Shown piece by piece: positions 41,443-50,597 of a stretch of DNA of 64,000 nt; position 1 is the stretch's first letter; every line of letters starts with the position of its first letter. This DNA is from OLB19 sp964624165. GTDB lineage: Bacteria > Patescibacteriota > Minisyncoccia > Phycocordibacterales > UBA918. The notes beneath the pieces were generated by a model. The model did no database searches and was not told the DNA's origin. It saw only the letters and a program-made list of their open reading frames with translations. The position numbers were made by a program, and so were the translations under genes. The DNA lies in contig CAZUWG010000002.1 in NCBI GenBank assembly GCA_964624165.1, forward strand, positions 1-64,000, written 5' to 3'.

Positions 41443-41483
41443 GGACACAAAAAAAGCTGCCTAAGGCAGCTTTTTTTGTGTCC
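41443..41483. terminator. Hairpin terminator
   Basis: A perfect 19-bp inverted repeat (41443-41461 and 41465-41483) with a TAA loop and an A7/T7 block inside the stem. Confidence 0.9.
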
Positions 41484-41507
41484 GTACGTCCATGGTACAA
41501 TGAACAA

Positions 41508-42296
41508 ATGGCAACTTTTGTGAAAAAATACAATCCGCACCGCAGTGCAGAATGGAATTATGGTGGAGAAAAATGGAAATTATCACGTTCTAAAATTGAT
41601 CTTTTTATCGAGTGCCCACGCTGCTTTTACCTTGATAATAAGCTTGGGACTAAACGTCCAAGCTTTCCGTCGTTCAACCTCAACATTGCCGTAGACGAGC
41701 TCTTTAAGAAAGAATTTGATCACTATAGAGTGGAAGGGAAACCGCACCCTTTAATGGAAGAGTATCAGCTTAAAATGGTACCGTTTGTTCATAAAGATTT
41801 AGATCTGTGGCGAGATAATTTTGAAGGGGTGGTGGTCACTGATGAAGCTAGTGGGCTGGTGGTGAGTGGAGCAGTCGATGATATTTGGGTCAAACCAGAC
41901 GGCACACTTGTCGTTGCAGATTACAAAGCCACTTCAAAAGAGGGTAGTATCAAGGCGCTTAGCGATAGCCCGTGGGATCAGCAGTACACGCGTCAGCTTG
42001 GCGTTTATCGCTGGCTTCTCGAGCAGAAGGGCTTTACAGTCGACGAAACTGCCTATCTTGTCTATGCCAACGCAAGTAAGGACGAGGCAGATTTTACCAA
42101 TACGCTTATGTTTGAAACCACCGTCATTCCGGTTGTGACCGAAGTGAGCTGGCTTCCAGAGACCCTTATGGCCATTAAAAACACACTTGAAAGCGACCTC
42201 ATTCCACCAGTTGGCGCTGCCTGTGAACATTGTCCATATCGAGATGCGTGCGGGAAGTCGCTCCTTAAAATGCACAATGCCAACAAAACAAAATAA
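41508..42296 (+). CDS. RecB-family PD-(D/E)XK nuclease with Fe-S cysteines
   Basis: A 262-residue nuclease of the PDDEXK_1/Cas4-like class. Motifs: LSRSKIDLFIECPRCFYL at the N-terminus; GAVDDIWVKPDGTLVVADYKA carries the active-site Asp, Asp and Lys (GAVDD...VADYKA); QQYTRQLGVYRWLL is the conserved Gln-Tyr motif. One cysteine pair near the N-terminus and CEHCPYRDAC at the C-terminus form the four-cysteine iron-sulfur staple known from AddB and Cas4. No Cas genes are near, so a DNA repair role is more likely. TGG-TACAAT ends 6 nt before the ATG. First gene of a six-gene operon. Confidence 0.85.
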   Translation: MATFVKKYNPHRSAEWNYGGEKWKLSRSKIDLFIECPRCFYLDNKLGTKRPSFPSFNLNIAVDELFKKEFDHYRVEGKPHPLMEEYQLKMVPFVHKDLDLWRDNFEGVVVTDEASGLVVSGAVDDIWVKPDGTLVVADYKATSKEGSIKALSDSPWDQQYTRQLGVYRWLLEQKGFTVDETAYLVYANASKDEADFTNTLMFETTVIPVVTEVSWLPETLMAIKNTLESDLIPPVGAACEHCPYRDACGKSLLKMHNANKTK

Positions 42297-42546
42297 TTTT
42301 AGCGAAAACGTGCGTGAGGTAGTACGCTCGATTAAAAGAGGTCAAACCATGACCTATGAAGCGGTAGCGATTAAAGCCGGCAACAAAGGCGCTGCTCGGG
42401 CGGTTGCCAACTGTATGGCGAAAAATTACGATCCGACCGTACCGTGTCACCGAGTGGTGAGAAAAGATGGTACAATTGGCGGGTATAATAGAGGTGGCAG
42501 CGAGTGCAAAAAAACACTATTACGTAACGAGGGATTAAATATATGA
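42277..42546 (+). CDS. MGMT-like DNA alkyltransferase, catalytic domain only
   Basis: An 89-residue protein equal to the C-terminal DNA-binding domain of O6-methylguanine methyltransferases. The helix-turn-helix GQTMTYEAVAIKAGNKGAARAV is followed by the active site VPCHRVVRKDG with the acceptor Cys57, and GGYNRGG. Because the Cys is present it is probably active or a damage sensor, unlike ATL proteins, which have Trp there. It overlaps the end of the nuclease gene by 20 nt and the next gene by ATGA, so it is tightly coupled. Confidence 0.88.
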   Translation: MPTKQNNFSENVREVVRSIKRGQTMTYEAVAIKAGNKGAARAVANCMAKNYDPTVPCHRVVRKDGTIGGYNRGGSECKKTLLRNEGLNI

Positions 42547-42941
42547 CAGATTTACAAAATATTGAGAAAAAAATTGACAAAATTATCGCCTCAGGAAATT
42601 CGAGAATTCAGACTGACACACTTACGGCCTTACTTACTCAGGTGCGTGAATACGCCAGAACTGCCGGTGAGGCGCGGGCACTTGCAAATGATGTGAATAC
42701 CCTTAAAACACAAATTGATAAAAATGAGCAAAAAATCAAAGATTTAAGACGAAAATCAGAAAAAAGTGATGACGAGGCCGCTAAAGAAGCCTTCGCGCTT
42801 GAACAAGAAACTCAATTTATGGAACAGATGCTACTTAAGGGTGAGCAAGCACAAAATATTTGGAGCTCACAACGCCCAGTACTGCAAAAAATTAGAGGTG
42901 AAGTTGAAAATTTACGATCTGAAATAAATAAACTGCTCTAA
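42543..42941 (+). CDS. Coiled-coil protein of unknown function
   Basis: A 132-residue, highly charged helical protein with heptad-like repeats, especially residues 45-80 (VNTLKTQIDKNEQKIKDLRR) and 110-130. There is no signal peptide, membrane segment or recognised domain. Its start overlaps the MGMT-like stop (ATGA) and the HD-domain gene follows after 2 nt. It could be an assembly partner for the neighbouring repair proteins, but nothing in the sequence proves that. Confidence 0.6.
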   Translation: MTDLQNIEKKIDKIIASGNSRIQTDTLTALLTQVREYARTAGEARALANDVNTLKTQIDKNEQKIKDLRRKSEKSDDEAAKEAFALEQETQFMEQMLLKGEQAQNIWSSQRPVLQKIRGEVENLRSEINKLL

Positions 42942-42943
42942 GC

Positions 42944-43489
42944 ATGAGTTTGTACGAACGAGCATTAAAGAAAGCCGCCGTACTTCATGATGGTCAATAC
43001 AGAAAAGGGGTTCATGAAGTGCCCTATATCACGCATGTCGTGAGTGTGGCACATTTTACCGCCCGCTACACCGACGATGATTACGTCATCGCCGCCGCTC
43101 TTTTGCACGATACTATAGAAGACACAGCGTATACCGAAGCCGAGTTACAAATGACGTTTGGTGCACGAGTGGCTTCTTTTGTAAAAGCAGTTACCGAAGA
43201 TAAATCACTGCCACGCGCTCAAAGAAAGGCTGGCTATGTAGCAGGACTCGCGGCAGGTCCGGTTGAAGCCGTACTTATTTCTGCTTGTGATATGTTACAT
43301 AATCTTTCCTCGCTCATTGACGAGCGAGATCATGCAGAAACAGAGTTTCTGCGCCATTCGTTCCATCGCGATCGCGTATTAGAATATGAGGCGCGCTTGA
43401 AGGTAATCAGAGAAAGACTAGGTGAGACCCATGAGGTCGTGCCATTACTTATTAAAACATTTACTACCTATAAATCCTTTATACAATAG
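42944..43489 (+). CDS. HD-domain hydrolase, SpoT/MESH1-like
   Basis: A 181-residue protein with the HD_4 pattern of (p)ppGpp hydrolases: AAVLHDGQYRKGVHEVPYITH, AAALLHDTIEDT with the metal-binding His-Asp, and SACDMLHNLSSL (landmarks YITH, LLHDTIEDT, CDMLHNL). No synthetase, TGS or ACT domain is attached, so it would be a stand-alone small alarmone hydrolase or a related nucleotidase. Operon position after the repair genes. Confidence 0.8.
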   Translation: MSLYERALKKAAVLHDGQYRKGVHEVPYITHVVSVAHFTARYTDDDYVIAAALLHDTIEDTAYTEAELQMTFGARVASFVKAVTEDKSLPRAQRKAGYVAGLAAGPVEAVLISACDMLHNLSSLIDERDHAETEFLRHSFHRDRVLEYEARLKVIRERLGETHEVVPLLIKTFTTYKSFIQ

Positions 43490-43494
43490 CCAGT

Positions 43495-45306
43495 ATGTCA
43501 AAAAAATACTTTAACTACACCTTAAAAAATGAACTCCCGACCCTTAAAAAAATTCACGATACCTGGGATCTAACGCGGTTGTACTACGCCAGTGAAAATG
43601 ATCCTCAATTTGAGCGCGATATAAAAATTACCGAGGCTGCATACACAGCTTTTGTTAAGAAATGGAGTAAAAAAGATTTTACTAAAGATGCCAAAACGCT
43701 GCTCAAGGCTTTGAAAGAAAATGAAGACCTGGCTGGCCTACCAGAGGCCTCCAAGCCGGGACGTTACTTGTGGCTACGTTTGGCAATCGATGTAAACGAC
43801 AAAACTGCCGAGGAAACCTCCGCACGACTCAGTCGACGCCTGCGCAAGCTTGCTGATTCGATCCTGTTTTTCAACCTTCGTTTAGGAAAAATTGATAAAA
43901 AACAACAACGAGCTTTTCTGAAAGATGAATCCCTAAAAGCTTATCATTACTATTTGTCTGATGTTTTTACAGCCGCCCGGCACAACCTGACTGAGGATCA
44001 AGAGAAAATCATCAATCTTAAAAGCGCGCAGGCGTATGGCCGCTGGGTGGATATGACTGAAAAGCTTTTAAGTAACACTACTATCATCTGGAAAAAAAAG
44101 GAGGTAGCTCTTCCAGAAGCAATGGAAAGTATAGATGTTGTTCCGTTTAAGGAAAAAGAAAAGCTTTGGCAGCTCATTCGCGGCGAGCTCATTCGCCTTT
44201 CGTCTGTGGTTGAGCATGAGTTCAATGCCATCATCACAGATGTGCGTACCGAAGACGAGCTACGAGAGTACAAAAAACCTTATTCAGCCACAGCGCTTGC
44301 CTATGAGGATACAGAAGAAAATATCGAACGACTTGTGTCTGTAGTTACTAAAAAAGGGTTTCCGCTAAGCAAAAAGTTCTATCGCCTCAAGGCTAGATTA
44401 CATAAAAAAGAAGCCCTTTCTTATGCAGAACGAAATGCTTCATATGGAAAGATGGCCGACATTCCATTTTCTGAAGCTGTAGAAATCTGTCGAGAAGTTT
44501 TTTACGAACTTAAACACGAATACGGCGTCATCTTTGACACCATGCTCAGTAATGGACAGATTGATGTCTTTCCACGAAAAGGTAAGCAGGGCGGCGCTTT
44601 TATGTCGGGACAAGTAGGACAGCCGACGGCAGTCTTCCTCAATCACACTAGTACTTTTTCTTCACTTTTGACATTGGCTCACGAAATGGGGCACGCTATC
44701 CATACTGAACGAAGTAAAGTACAATCCCCATTTTATCAAGGATATTCTACCGTCTGCGCCGAAACCGCTAGCACACTCTTTGAAAATATCGTATTCGATG
44801 CTGTCTTAGAGCAGGCGACTGATGCACAAAAAATTACTCTCCTGCACGACCGCAACTTGCGAGATATCAGCACTATAGAGCGGCAAGTAGCGTTTTTTAA
44901 CACCGAGCTTGATATTCACAACACCATCGACAAGAAAGGTGCCATGAGCAAAGAAGAGCTGGCTGACACCATGAATCGCCACATGAAGTCTTATCTTGGA
45001 GATGGAATAGATTTAAAGCCAGAGGACGGATATTTAGTAGTCGCGGTGCCACATCTTCGATTTGGATTTTACGTCTACTCATATGCCTTTGGCCTGATGA
45101 TGAGTACGGTGATGTCGAGCCGATACAAAGAAGATAAATCATATATTGAGCAGATTGATGCATTCCTCTCAAGCGGCAGCACGAACACTGTTGCTAAACT
45201 CTTTAGGCAGCATGCCGATATAGACATTACAGACCCGCAAGTGTATGAAAAAGCACTTCGTACACAGGCAGCCAATATCAAAGCTTTAGAAAAAATGCTT
45301 AAATAA
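43495..45306 (+). CDS. pepF: M3-family oligoendopeptidase (PepF-like)
   Basis: A 603-residue zinc metallopeptidase of the M3B type that degrades short peptides in the cytoplasm. The active site is HEMGHAIH (His396, Glu397, His400), with the third ligand Glu in YSTVCAETAS about 25 residues later. The N-terminal oligopeptidase helical domain is present, and there is no signal peptide. It starts 5 nt after the HD gene. In peptide-scavenging cells such enzymes supply amino acids. Confidence 0.92.
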   Translation: MSKKYFNYTLKNELPTLKKIHDTWDLTRLYYASENDPQFERDIKITEAAYTAFVKKWSKKDFTKDAKTLLKALKENEDLAGLPEASKPGRYLWLRLAIDVNDKTAEETSARLSRRLRKLADSILFFNLRLGKIDKKQQRAFLKDESLKAYHYYLSDVFTAARHNLTEDQEKIINLKSAQAYGRWVDMTEKLLSNTTIIWKKKEVALPEAMESIDVVPFKEKEKLWQLIRGELIRLSSVVEHEFNAIITDVRTEDELREYKKPYSATALAYEDTEENIERLVSVVTKKGFPLSKKFYRLKARLHKKEALSYAERNASYGKMADIPFSEAVEICREVFYELKHEYGVIFDTMLSNGQIDVFPRKGKQGGAFMSGQVGQPTAVFLNHTSTFSSLLTLAHEMGHAIHTERSKVQSPFYQGYSTVCAETASTLFENIVFDAVLEQATDAQKITLLHDRNLRDISTIERQVAFFNTELDIHNTIDKKGAMSKEELADTMNRHMKSYLGDGIDLKPEDGYLVVAVPHLRFGFYVYSYAFGLMMSTVMSSRYKEDKSYIEQIDAFLSSGSTNTVAKLFRQHADIDITDPQVYEKALRTQAANIKALEKMLK

Positions 45307-45312
45307 AGCTAT

Positions 45313-45591
45313 ATGGATTTTTTCTTTATCGGAACTACAGTCGGGGTCGTCGGTGAGCTTTGCCTGGCGTATGCTGTGCTAAGTGCCCATTCAACCATCG
45401 AGCGACAGCATTCTATAGACAAAGCTGTCCTGGTGAGCTTGCGAAGAGAAAAACTTGTGGCCCTTTTTGCGGTGTCATTGATTGTACTCGGGTATCTTTT
45501 TGAGGTGCATTTCTTTGGCGGCTTTGATGCGTTTGTGGCTTGCGAAGAGGGCACTGGGTGTCTTTTGCTGAATAGTAACTCAGCAGTTTAG
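45313..45591 (+). CDS. Small two-helix membrane protein of unknown function
   Basis: A 92-residue protein with two predicted membrane helices (about 4-24 and 49-68) joined by a basic cytoplasmic loop. The C-terminal tail has two cysteines (ACEEGTGC) and is probably outside. Last gene of the operon that starts at 41508. I do not recognise a family. Confidence 0.6.
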   Translation: MDFFFIGTTVGVVGELCLAYAVLSAHSTIERQHSIDKAVLVSLRREKLVALFAVSLIVLGYLFEVHFFGGFDAFVACEEGTGCLLLNSNSAV

Positions 45592-45623
45592 TAAGTAAGT
45601 GTTTTGTGGTAGAGTAGAAAAAT

Positions 45624-47567
45624 ATGATTTCGGGAAATGAAATTCGCGAGCAGTATCTTGCGTTTATGGAAAAGCGTGGACACGCGGTTATTCCAAGTGA
45701 TCGCTTGGTGCCAGAAAACGACCCGACGACCCTTTTTACAGGGAGCGGTATGCAGCCACTGGTCCCCTACCTGCTTGGGCAAGCGCATCCAAAAGGGACT
45801 CGTCTGACGGATAGTCAAAAATGCTTTCGAGCAGAAGATATTGAAGAAGTGGGCGACAATCGCCACACAACATTTTTCGAGATGCTAGGCAATTGGTCGC
45901 TTGGTGACTATTTTAAAGACGAGCAGTTGCCATGGATCTATGAATTTTTGATCGATGAAGTAGGACTCGACCCAGAACGTATTTACATCACCACGTTTAT
46001 TGGCGACGAAGGAAATGGTGTACCTAAAGACACTCGTTCGGCAGAGCTTTGGCAAAAACTTTTTGCCCAGAAAAACGTCAGTCACGAGGTGGCTGAAATA
46101 GGCAGTGAAGCAGCAGGCGGGGAGCGAGGTATGAAGAAAGGGGAGCGTATTTTCTATTACGACGCCGCCAAAAATTGGTGGAGTCGCGCCGGCAAGCCAG
46201 AAAATATGCCTGCCGGTGAAATTGGCGGTCCTGACAGCGAAATTTTCTATGATTTTAAGACAGAGCACGACACTCGCTTTGGCAAACATTGTCATCCCAA
46301 CTGTGACTGTGGGCGTTTTCTTGAAATAGGAAACAGCGTTTTTATTCAATACATTAAAAACGAGGACGGCACTTTTTCACAACTGCCAAAACAAAATGTT
46401 GACTTCGGCGGAGGGCTTGAGCGAGTTACAGCAGCAGCAAATGGCGACGGAGATATTTTTAAGATCGACCTTCTCGCGGGTGTGATACGACAAGTGCAAA
46501 CTCTCTCCGGAAAAAGCTATCGTGATAATCAAGAAGCTTTTCGGATTATTGCTGACCATGTGCGCGGGGCGACGTTTATGATCGGTGACGGCATTTTGCC
46601 AGGAAATAGCGAGCAGGGGTATTTTGTACGCCGTCTTCTTCGTAGAGCAGTACGCTACGCAGACAAGCTGGGCGTGCCAAGCGGCGAGCTTAAACAGCTA
46701 GCAAAAGGGGTGATTGATACCTATAAAGCTCACTACACAACACTAGCCGAACAAGAAAAATTGATTAAGTCGACCATTGCAGGGGAAGAGGCTCAATTTC
46801 GCGCTACCCTCGAAAAAGGGTTAAAGCAGTTTAATAAAATATCGCTTCAAGTGCATCTTACGAGTAAAGAGGTGGACGGAAAGCGGGTCATTGATAAATC
46901 GGTGCCGCCAACTGCCGTAAAAGCTATTAGTGCGAAAAACGCTTTTGAACTTTTCACTACCTATGGTTTCCCAATAGAATTAACTGAGGAAATCGCAGCC
47001 GAGAAGGGAATGATCGTTGATAAAAAAGGTTTTACTCAGCTGATGGATGCACACCGCGAACAATCGAGAGCTGGGGCAGAACAAAAATTTAAAGGTGGTC
47101 TAGCTGATCATTCAGAAAAAGTGGTCGAATACCATACCACAACACACCTTATGCTTGCGGCTTTGCGTCATTTCCTTGGCGATCATATCCATCAGGCGGG
47201 GAGTAATATTACCGGTGAAAGATTGCGCTTTGATTTTACTCATGGTGAAAAAATCGAGCGTCCTGTACTCGATCAAGTTGAAGAGTGGGTAAATAACGCA
47301 CTTAAAACAGGCGGTACTGTTTCTATGAGTACCATGAAGAAAGCCGACGCCGAATCCGACCCAACAATTGAAGGCAGCTTCTGGGATCGTTATCCTGATG
47401 AGGTGAAGGTGTATACCATTGCCGGCAATGACGGCAGTGTTTTCTCGCGCGAGCTCTGCGGGGGACCACATGTAGAAACACTTGAAGCTATTAAAGGCAC
47501 TTTCCGGATCAAGAAAGAGGAGTCTTCATCAGCTGGAGTACGACGCATCAAAGCGGTGCTTGAATAG
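45624..47567 (+). CDS. alaS: Alanyl-tRNA synthetase, short form without C-Ala domain
   Basis: Charges tRNA-Ala. The class II catalytic core (FTGSGMQPLVPYL, FFEMLGNWSLGDYFK, GGGLERV) and the editing domain are intact: HTTTHLMLAAL carries the first zinc ligands and CGGPHV the second pair. At 647 residues it ends right after the editing domain; the usual C-Ala domain (total about 875) is absent, as reported for candidate-phyla and some small genomes. TGG-TAGAGT ends 8 nt before the ATG. Confidence 0.95.
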   Translation: MISGNEIREQYLAFMEKRGHAVIPSDRLVPENDPTTLFTGSGMQPLVPYLLGQAHPKGTRLTDSQKCFRAEDIEEVGDNRHTTFFEMLGNWSLGDYFKDEQLPWIYEFLIDEVGLDPERIYITTFIGDEGNGVPKDTRSAELWQKLFAQKNVSHEVAEIGSEAAGGERGMKKGERIFYYDAAKNWWSRAGKPENMPAGEIGGPDSEIFYDFKTEHDTRFGKHCHPNCDCGRFLEIGNSVFIQYIKNEDGTFSQLPKQNVDFGGGLERVTAAANGDGDIFKIDLLAGVIRQVQTLSGKSYRDNQEAFRIIADHVRGATFMIGDGILPGNSEQGYFVRRLLRRAVRYADKLGVPSGELKQLAKGVIDTYKAHYTTLAEQEKLIKSTIAGEEAQFRATLEKGLKQFNKISLQVHLTSKEVDGKRVIDKSVPPTAVKAISAKNAFELFTTYGFPIELTEEIAAEKGMIVDKKGFTQLMDAHREQSRAGAEQKFKGGLADHSEKVVEYHTTTHLMLAALRHFLGDHIHQAGSNITGERLRFDFTHGEKIERPVLDQVEEWVNNALKTGGTVSMSTMKKADAESDPTIEGSFWDRYPDEVKVYTIAGNDGSVFSRELCGGPHVETLEAIKGTFRIKKEESSSAGVRRIKAVLE

Positions 47568-47629
47568 TCTCTCTTACGCAATCCCCCGACACTTCGTTTG
47601 ATTGCGATGTGTTTTGTTATACTGTAGGA

Positions 47630-48778
47630 GTGTTTGCAGCCAAAAATGAATTCCGTTTGTTTATCGACATTAGCTCCTCGAGCGCAACTTTTGCGTTGGT
47701 AGAAATTAGCGCTGATGACTACACGACCCTCTGGCATCATCGTGAAAGATTTGTCGTGATTGAAGATACTTCTGACGTAGCGTACTTTAAGAAAATTATT
47801 TCTACGCTCGTCCTGTCTTTCAAAAAACTTGAAGCGGAAGGGTTTAGTAAAATGCCTTCTGGTAAAGGGAAAGCTGTAAAGGCTCTACACGTAAGCATCG
47901 GCGCCCCGTGGTCATATACAATCGTACGTAAAAATACCCTCAAACGTGAGGAGCCCTTTATTGTGTCTGAAAAACTGCTACGAAAATTTGAAAAAGAGAC
48001 CGATCAGCGAGTGCTTGAAGATCTTAAAAACGGCGTCTTTGAGCTTGGTGCAGGACTAGAACTTAAAAACGCCGAGACAGTAGCCTCCTCTATAAACGGA
48101 TATCCGGTCAAAGACATCCTTGATAAAGAGGCTCGGTCGATTGAGTTGGTGCGTCTGATTGGTTTGTATGATAAACAAATTCTCATCCAGCTAGAAGAAT
48201 TGGCCGAAAAGTACGTGCCGAGTGCCGAAATACACACCGAGACCAATATGCAGGTGCTCTATGAGTTTATTGCCGGCACTCTCTTCCTAAACCAACTGAC
48301 TGTTTTTGATGTTTCAGGCGAAGTGATCGAGACAGCAGTGATTGAAGATGGTCTTCTTCATAATGTGAGCTACATCATTAGCGGCCTACACGCCCTAGTG
48401 CGAGACATCACCAGTAAGACAAAAAAAGACAGCGAGCATATCCTCGCCGCACTTAAAGGTGGTCTTGAAGGCGTTTGTACACAGTTTCCAGAGCATCGAA
48501 AGGTCATCGAGTCTGTTTTTGATGCACATGTAGAAATAATGACAGCCACCCTCAGAAAGATTTTGGCTGAGGTGCAGCATCCCGAGCATTTATTTATTCG
48601 AGCCACGCCAGGATACGAGTCACTTTTTACGGCCATGATTGAAAAAGCACTCGATGGACTAGACGATAAAGACTACGCACTTCACGTCTTTTCACCAAAA
48701 TTACTCAATAAAGCAAACGTCACAGAAGCAAAAACCAACGTGGCTGCCTTTGTTTTCCACAATTACAAAAAGAAATAA
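47630..48778 (+). CDS. Actin-fold-like protein (PilM/FtsA-type), leaderless GTG start
   Basis: A 382-residue soluble protein. FRLFIDISSSSATFALVEI near the N-terminus resembles the phosphate-1 loop of PilM/FtsA-type actin folds, and LTVFDVSGEVIETAVIEDG near residue 225 resembles the phosphate-2 region. The match is weak and nucleotide binding is not certain, since the usual Gly residues are replaced. The frame opens at 47609, but TGT-TATACT lies inside that extension, so the GTG at 47630, exactly 6 nt after it, is the likely start. The next gene encodes a membrane protein of the PilN-like layout, which fits a membrane assembly pair. Confidence 0.6.
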   Translation: MFAAKNEFRLFIDISSSSATFALVEISADDYTTLWHHRERFVVIEDTSDVAYFKKIISTLVLSFKKLEAEGFSKMPSGKGKAVKALHVSIGAPWSYTIVRKNTLKREEPFIVSEKLLRKFEKETDQRVLEDLKNGVFELGAGLELKNAETVASSINGYPVKDILDKEARSIELVRLIGLYDKQILIQLEELAEKYVPSAEIHTETNMQVLYEFIAGTLFLNQLTVFDVSGEVIETAVIEDGLLHNVSYIISGLHALVRDITSKTKKDSEHILAALKGGLEGVCTQFPEHRKVIESVFDAHVEIMTATLRKILAEVQHPEHLFIRATPGYESLFTAMIEKALDGLDDKDYALHVFSPKLLNKANVTEAKTNVAAFVFHNYKKK

Positions 48779-48817
48779 TTTCTGCTAACGCATAAAAAAG
48801 GCTATACTACTATTTAT

Positions 48818-50179
48818 ATGGATAAAAAATGGAACCTACAAGACATTAAAACAGTGGGCAATAAAACGCGTCCCACAACACCCCCTTTGACTACACCAGC
48901 TCCCAGCGCAACAAATACAGCAGAAGAACACCCACAAGGCGCAAACGACATGCGTACACGACCTGATACGGCAGCTTCAGTACAAACTGAGCAATCACGT
49001 CCAAACTCACGACCAACCTTCGCCCAAAAGAAACGCCGCCTTCCTTGGAAGTGGGCAGTGGTCGGGTTGGCGCTACTTTTGGTAATCGTATTTGTGGCAG
49101 GGCAGTTTACCTCTAAAACAGACCTCATGGTAGAACCCCGAACCGAAACCCCCAACCTAAATAGCGATTTTGTCGCTTTCACCAATCCTCAAAGCGGACA
49201 GCTCGGTTATGAACTCCTAACCATTGAAGCGGAAGGTGAGCGACAGGTCACTTCTTCTGGCGAAACTGAGGAAGTATCGCTTAAAGCTGAAGGAGTGATA
49301 ACTATCAACAAAACTACTGCCGGCACGCAGACTCTGGTCGCCACAACTCGATTTGAAGATCCAAACGGTGCCATCTTTCGTATTACTGAAGGAGTGACGG
49401 TGCCCGGCGGTACGAGCGAAGCGCCAGGGAGTGTAACTGTCTCTGTGCGAGCTGACACGGCCGGAGTAGCCGGGAATGTCCCAGCGGGTACTCGATTCAC
49501 TGTACCAGGCTTAGAAAGCGACGCAGCCCTCTTTAAGGCTATATTTGCCACCAATGCTGAACCTTTCAAAGGAGGTTTTGAAGGTGTACGTGTTGTAGTT
49601 AATGAAGAAGAGCTCGCGACTGCACAAACTAGTATCCGCAGCGAACTAGAAACAGCTTTGAAAGACCGACTTCCGTCAGAGCAGCCGGCGGATTTTGTCT
49701 CATTTAACGGCGCGGAAAAGTTTGCGTATGAATCCTTACCAGCTACAGAAAGTGCCGCGGGAGCAGCCACTGTAAAAGAAAAAGTGAAGCTTGAAATCCC
49801 CATCTTCAAAAAAGACACCTTTGCTAGCTTCCTAGCCAGCTCACTTGTCCCAGGCTATGAGGGTGGTCCGGTGCGCGTCCAAGACTACAGTGCTATCAGC
49901 TTTGCCTACACCGCTTCCACAAGCGAGGCCTCAATCCTTAGTGATAAAGACAGTATTTCTTTCTCTCTGACCGGTCGTCCGCTCTTAGTGTGGGAGTATG
50001 ACGAAACCACCTTAAAGACAGACCTACTTGGAGCCTCACAAAATTCACTCACCAATATCCTAGGCGCCTACCCTGCGATTGAAGGTGCGCGTGCTACATT
50101 TGCTCCATTTTGGAAGAAATCATTCCCCGATAGCGCCGCCAAAATCTCTATCACTGAAGTGTTTGAGCTCCCTGAGTAG
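48818..50179 (+). CDS. Membrane-anchored protein with baseplate-J-like module
   Basis: A 453-residue protein. A Pro/Thr-rich cytoplasmic N-terminus of about 75 residues precedes one membrane helix (about 77-95, WAVVGLALLLVIVFVAG). The extracytoplasmic part has an all-beta module with TTAGTQTLVATTRFEDPNG, FRITEGVTVPGG and AGVAGNVPAGTRFTVPG, a pattern shared with phage baseplate-J-like proteins that recurs in candidate-phyla genomes. The remainder is alpha/beta. TATACT ends 9 nt before the ATG. Function unknown; possibly part of an envelope complex with the actin-fold-like protein. Confidence 0.6.
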   Translation: MDKKWNLQDIKTVGNKTRPTTPPLTTPAPSATNTAEEHPQGANDMRTRPDTAASVQTEQSRPNSRPTFAQKKRRLPWKWAVVGLALLLVIVFVAGQFTSKTDLMVEPRTETPNLNSDFVAFTNPQSGQLGYELLTIEAEGERQVTSSGETEEVSLKAEGVITINKTTAGTQTLVATTRFEDPNGAIFRITEGVTVPGGTSEAPGSVTVSVRADTAGVAGNVPAGTRFTVPGLESDAALFKAIFATNAEPFKGGFEGVRVVVNEEELATAQTSIRSELETALKDRLPSEQPADFVSFNGAEKFAYESLPATESAAGAATVKEKVKLEIPIFKKDTFASFLASSLVPGYEGGPVRVQDYSAISFAYTASTSEASILSDKDSISFSLTGRPLLVWEYDETTLKTDLLGASQNSLTNILGAYPAIEGARATFAPFWKKSFPDSAAKISITEVFELPE

Positions 50180-50197
50180 AGTTGTACACAATTTTAT

Positions 50198-50226
50198 TTG
50201 ACGTTTACTCATTTATTTGCTAAACT
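50198..50226 (+). promoter_or_regulatory. Promoter of the ribosomal-protein operon
   Basis: TTGACG (50198-50203), a 17-nt spacer, then TAAACT (50221-50226) preceded by TGC. The infA ATG follows 11 nt later. The best-matched two-part promoter in the ribosomal region. Confidence 0.75.
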
Positions 50227-50237
50227 CTTGCCGTTTG

Positions 50238-50459
50238 ATGTCAGAACAGAAGTCAGAAGAAGGAATAGTATTTGGAGTCGTGGAAGAGGCGTTGCCTAAC
50301 ACGCTCTTTCGTGTTATTTTAGACGACACTGGTGAGGAAATGCTTGCGTATTTGGCTGGCAAAATGCGCCGTTTCCGCATCCGCGTTCTGGTCGGAGATA
50401 AAGTGGAGATCAAAACCGACCCGTATGGCGGTAAAGGAAGAATTACAAAAAGACTCTAG
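50238..50459 (+). CDS. infA: Translation initiation factor IF-1
   Basis: A 73-residue OB-fold protein that binds the ribosomal A site during initiation. EGIVFGVVEEALPNTLFRV, LAYLAGKMRRFRIRVLVGDKV and YGGKGRITKR are family signatures (landmarks ALPNTLFRV, GKMRR and GDKVEI). The frame opens at 50217; the ATG at 50238 gives the standard N-terminus and lies after the promoter. First gene of the cluster. Confidence 0.95.
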   Translation: MSEQKSEEGIVFGVVEEALPNTLFRVILDDTGEEMLAYLAGKMRRFRIRVLVGDKVEIKTDPYGGKGRITKRL

Positions 50460-50468
50460 GTAGTTTGT

Positions 50469-50585
50469 ATGAAAGTTAAATCATCAATCAAGAAGCGAAG
50501 CGCTGACGACATTATTGTTCGTCGTCGTGGTCGTGTCTACGTTATTAATAAGAAAAAACCTCGTCACAAGCAGCGACAGGGGTAA
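50469..50585 (+). CDS. rpmJ: 50S ribosomal protein L36 (bL36), cysteine-free
   Basis: A 38-residue protein starting MKVKSSIKKRS and ending PRHKQRQG, the standard bL36 termini, between infA and rpsM as in most bacteria. The zinc ligands are gone: the usual CxxC...C...H positions read RSADD and INKKKPRH with no cysteine. This is the C-minus form, which folds without zinc. Confidence 0.95.
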   Translation: MKVKSSIKKRSADDIIVRRRGRVYVINKKKPRHKQRQG

Positions 50586-50597
50586 TGTACAGTCAGT

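Noticed and set aside
41508..42296. Cas4 and hence a CRISPR system
   Set aside because: The Fe-S nuclease has Cas4-like features, but no repeat array or other Cas gene is present; AddB/RecB-type repair nucleases share the motif.
48818..50179. Phage baseplate or contractile injection system
   Set aside because: Only one baseplate-J-like beta module on a membrane-anchored protein; no sheath, tube, spike or ATPase genes nearby.
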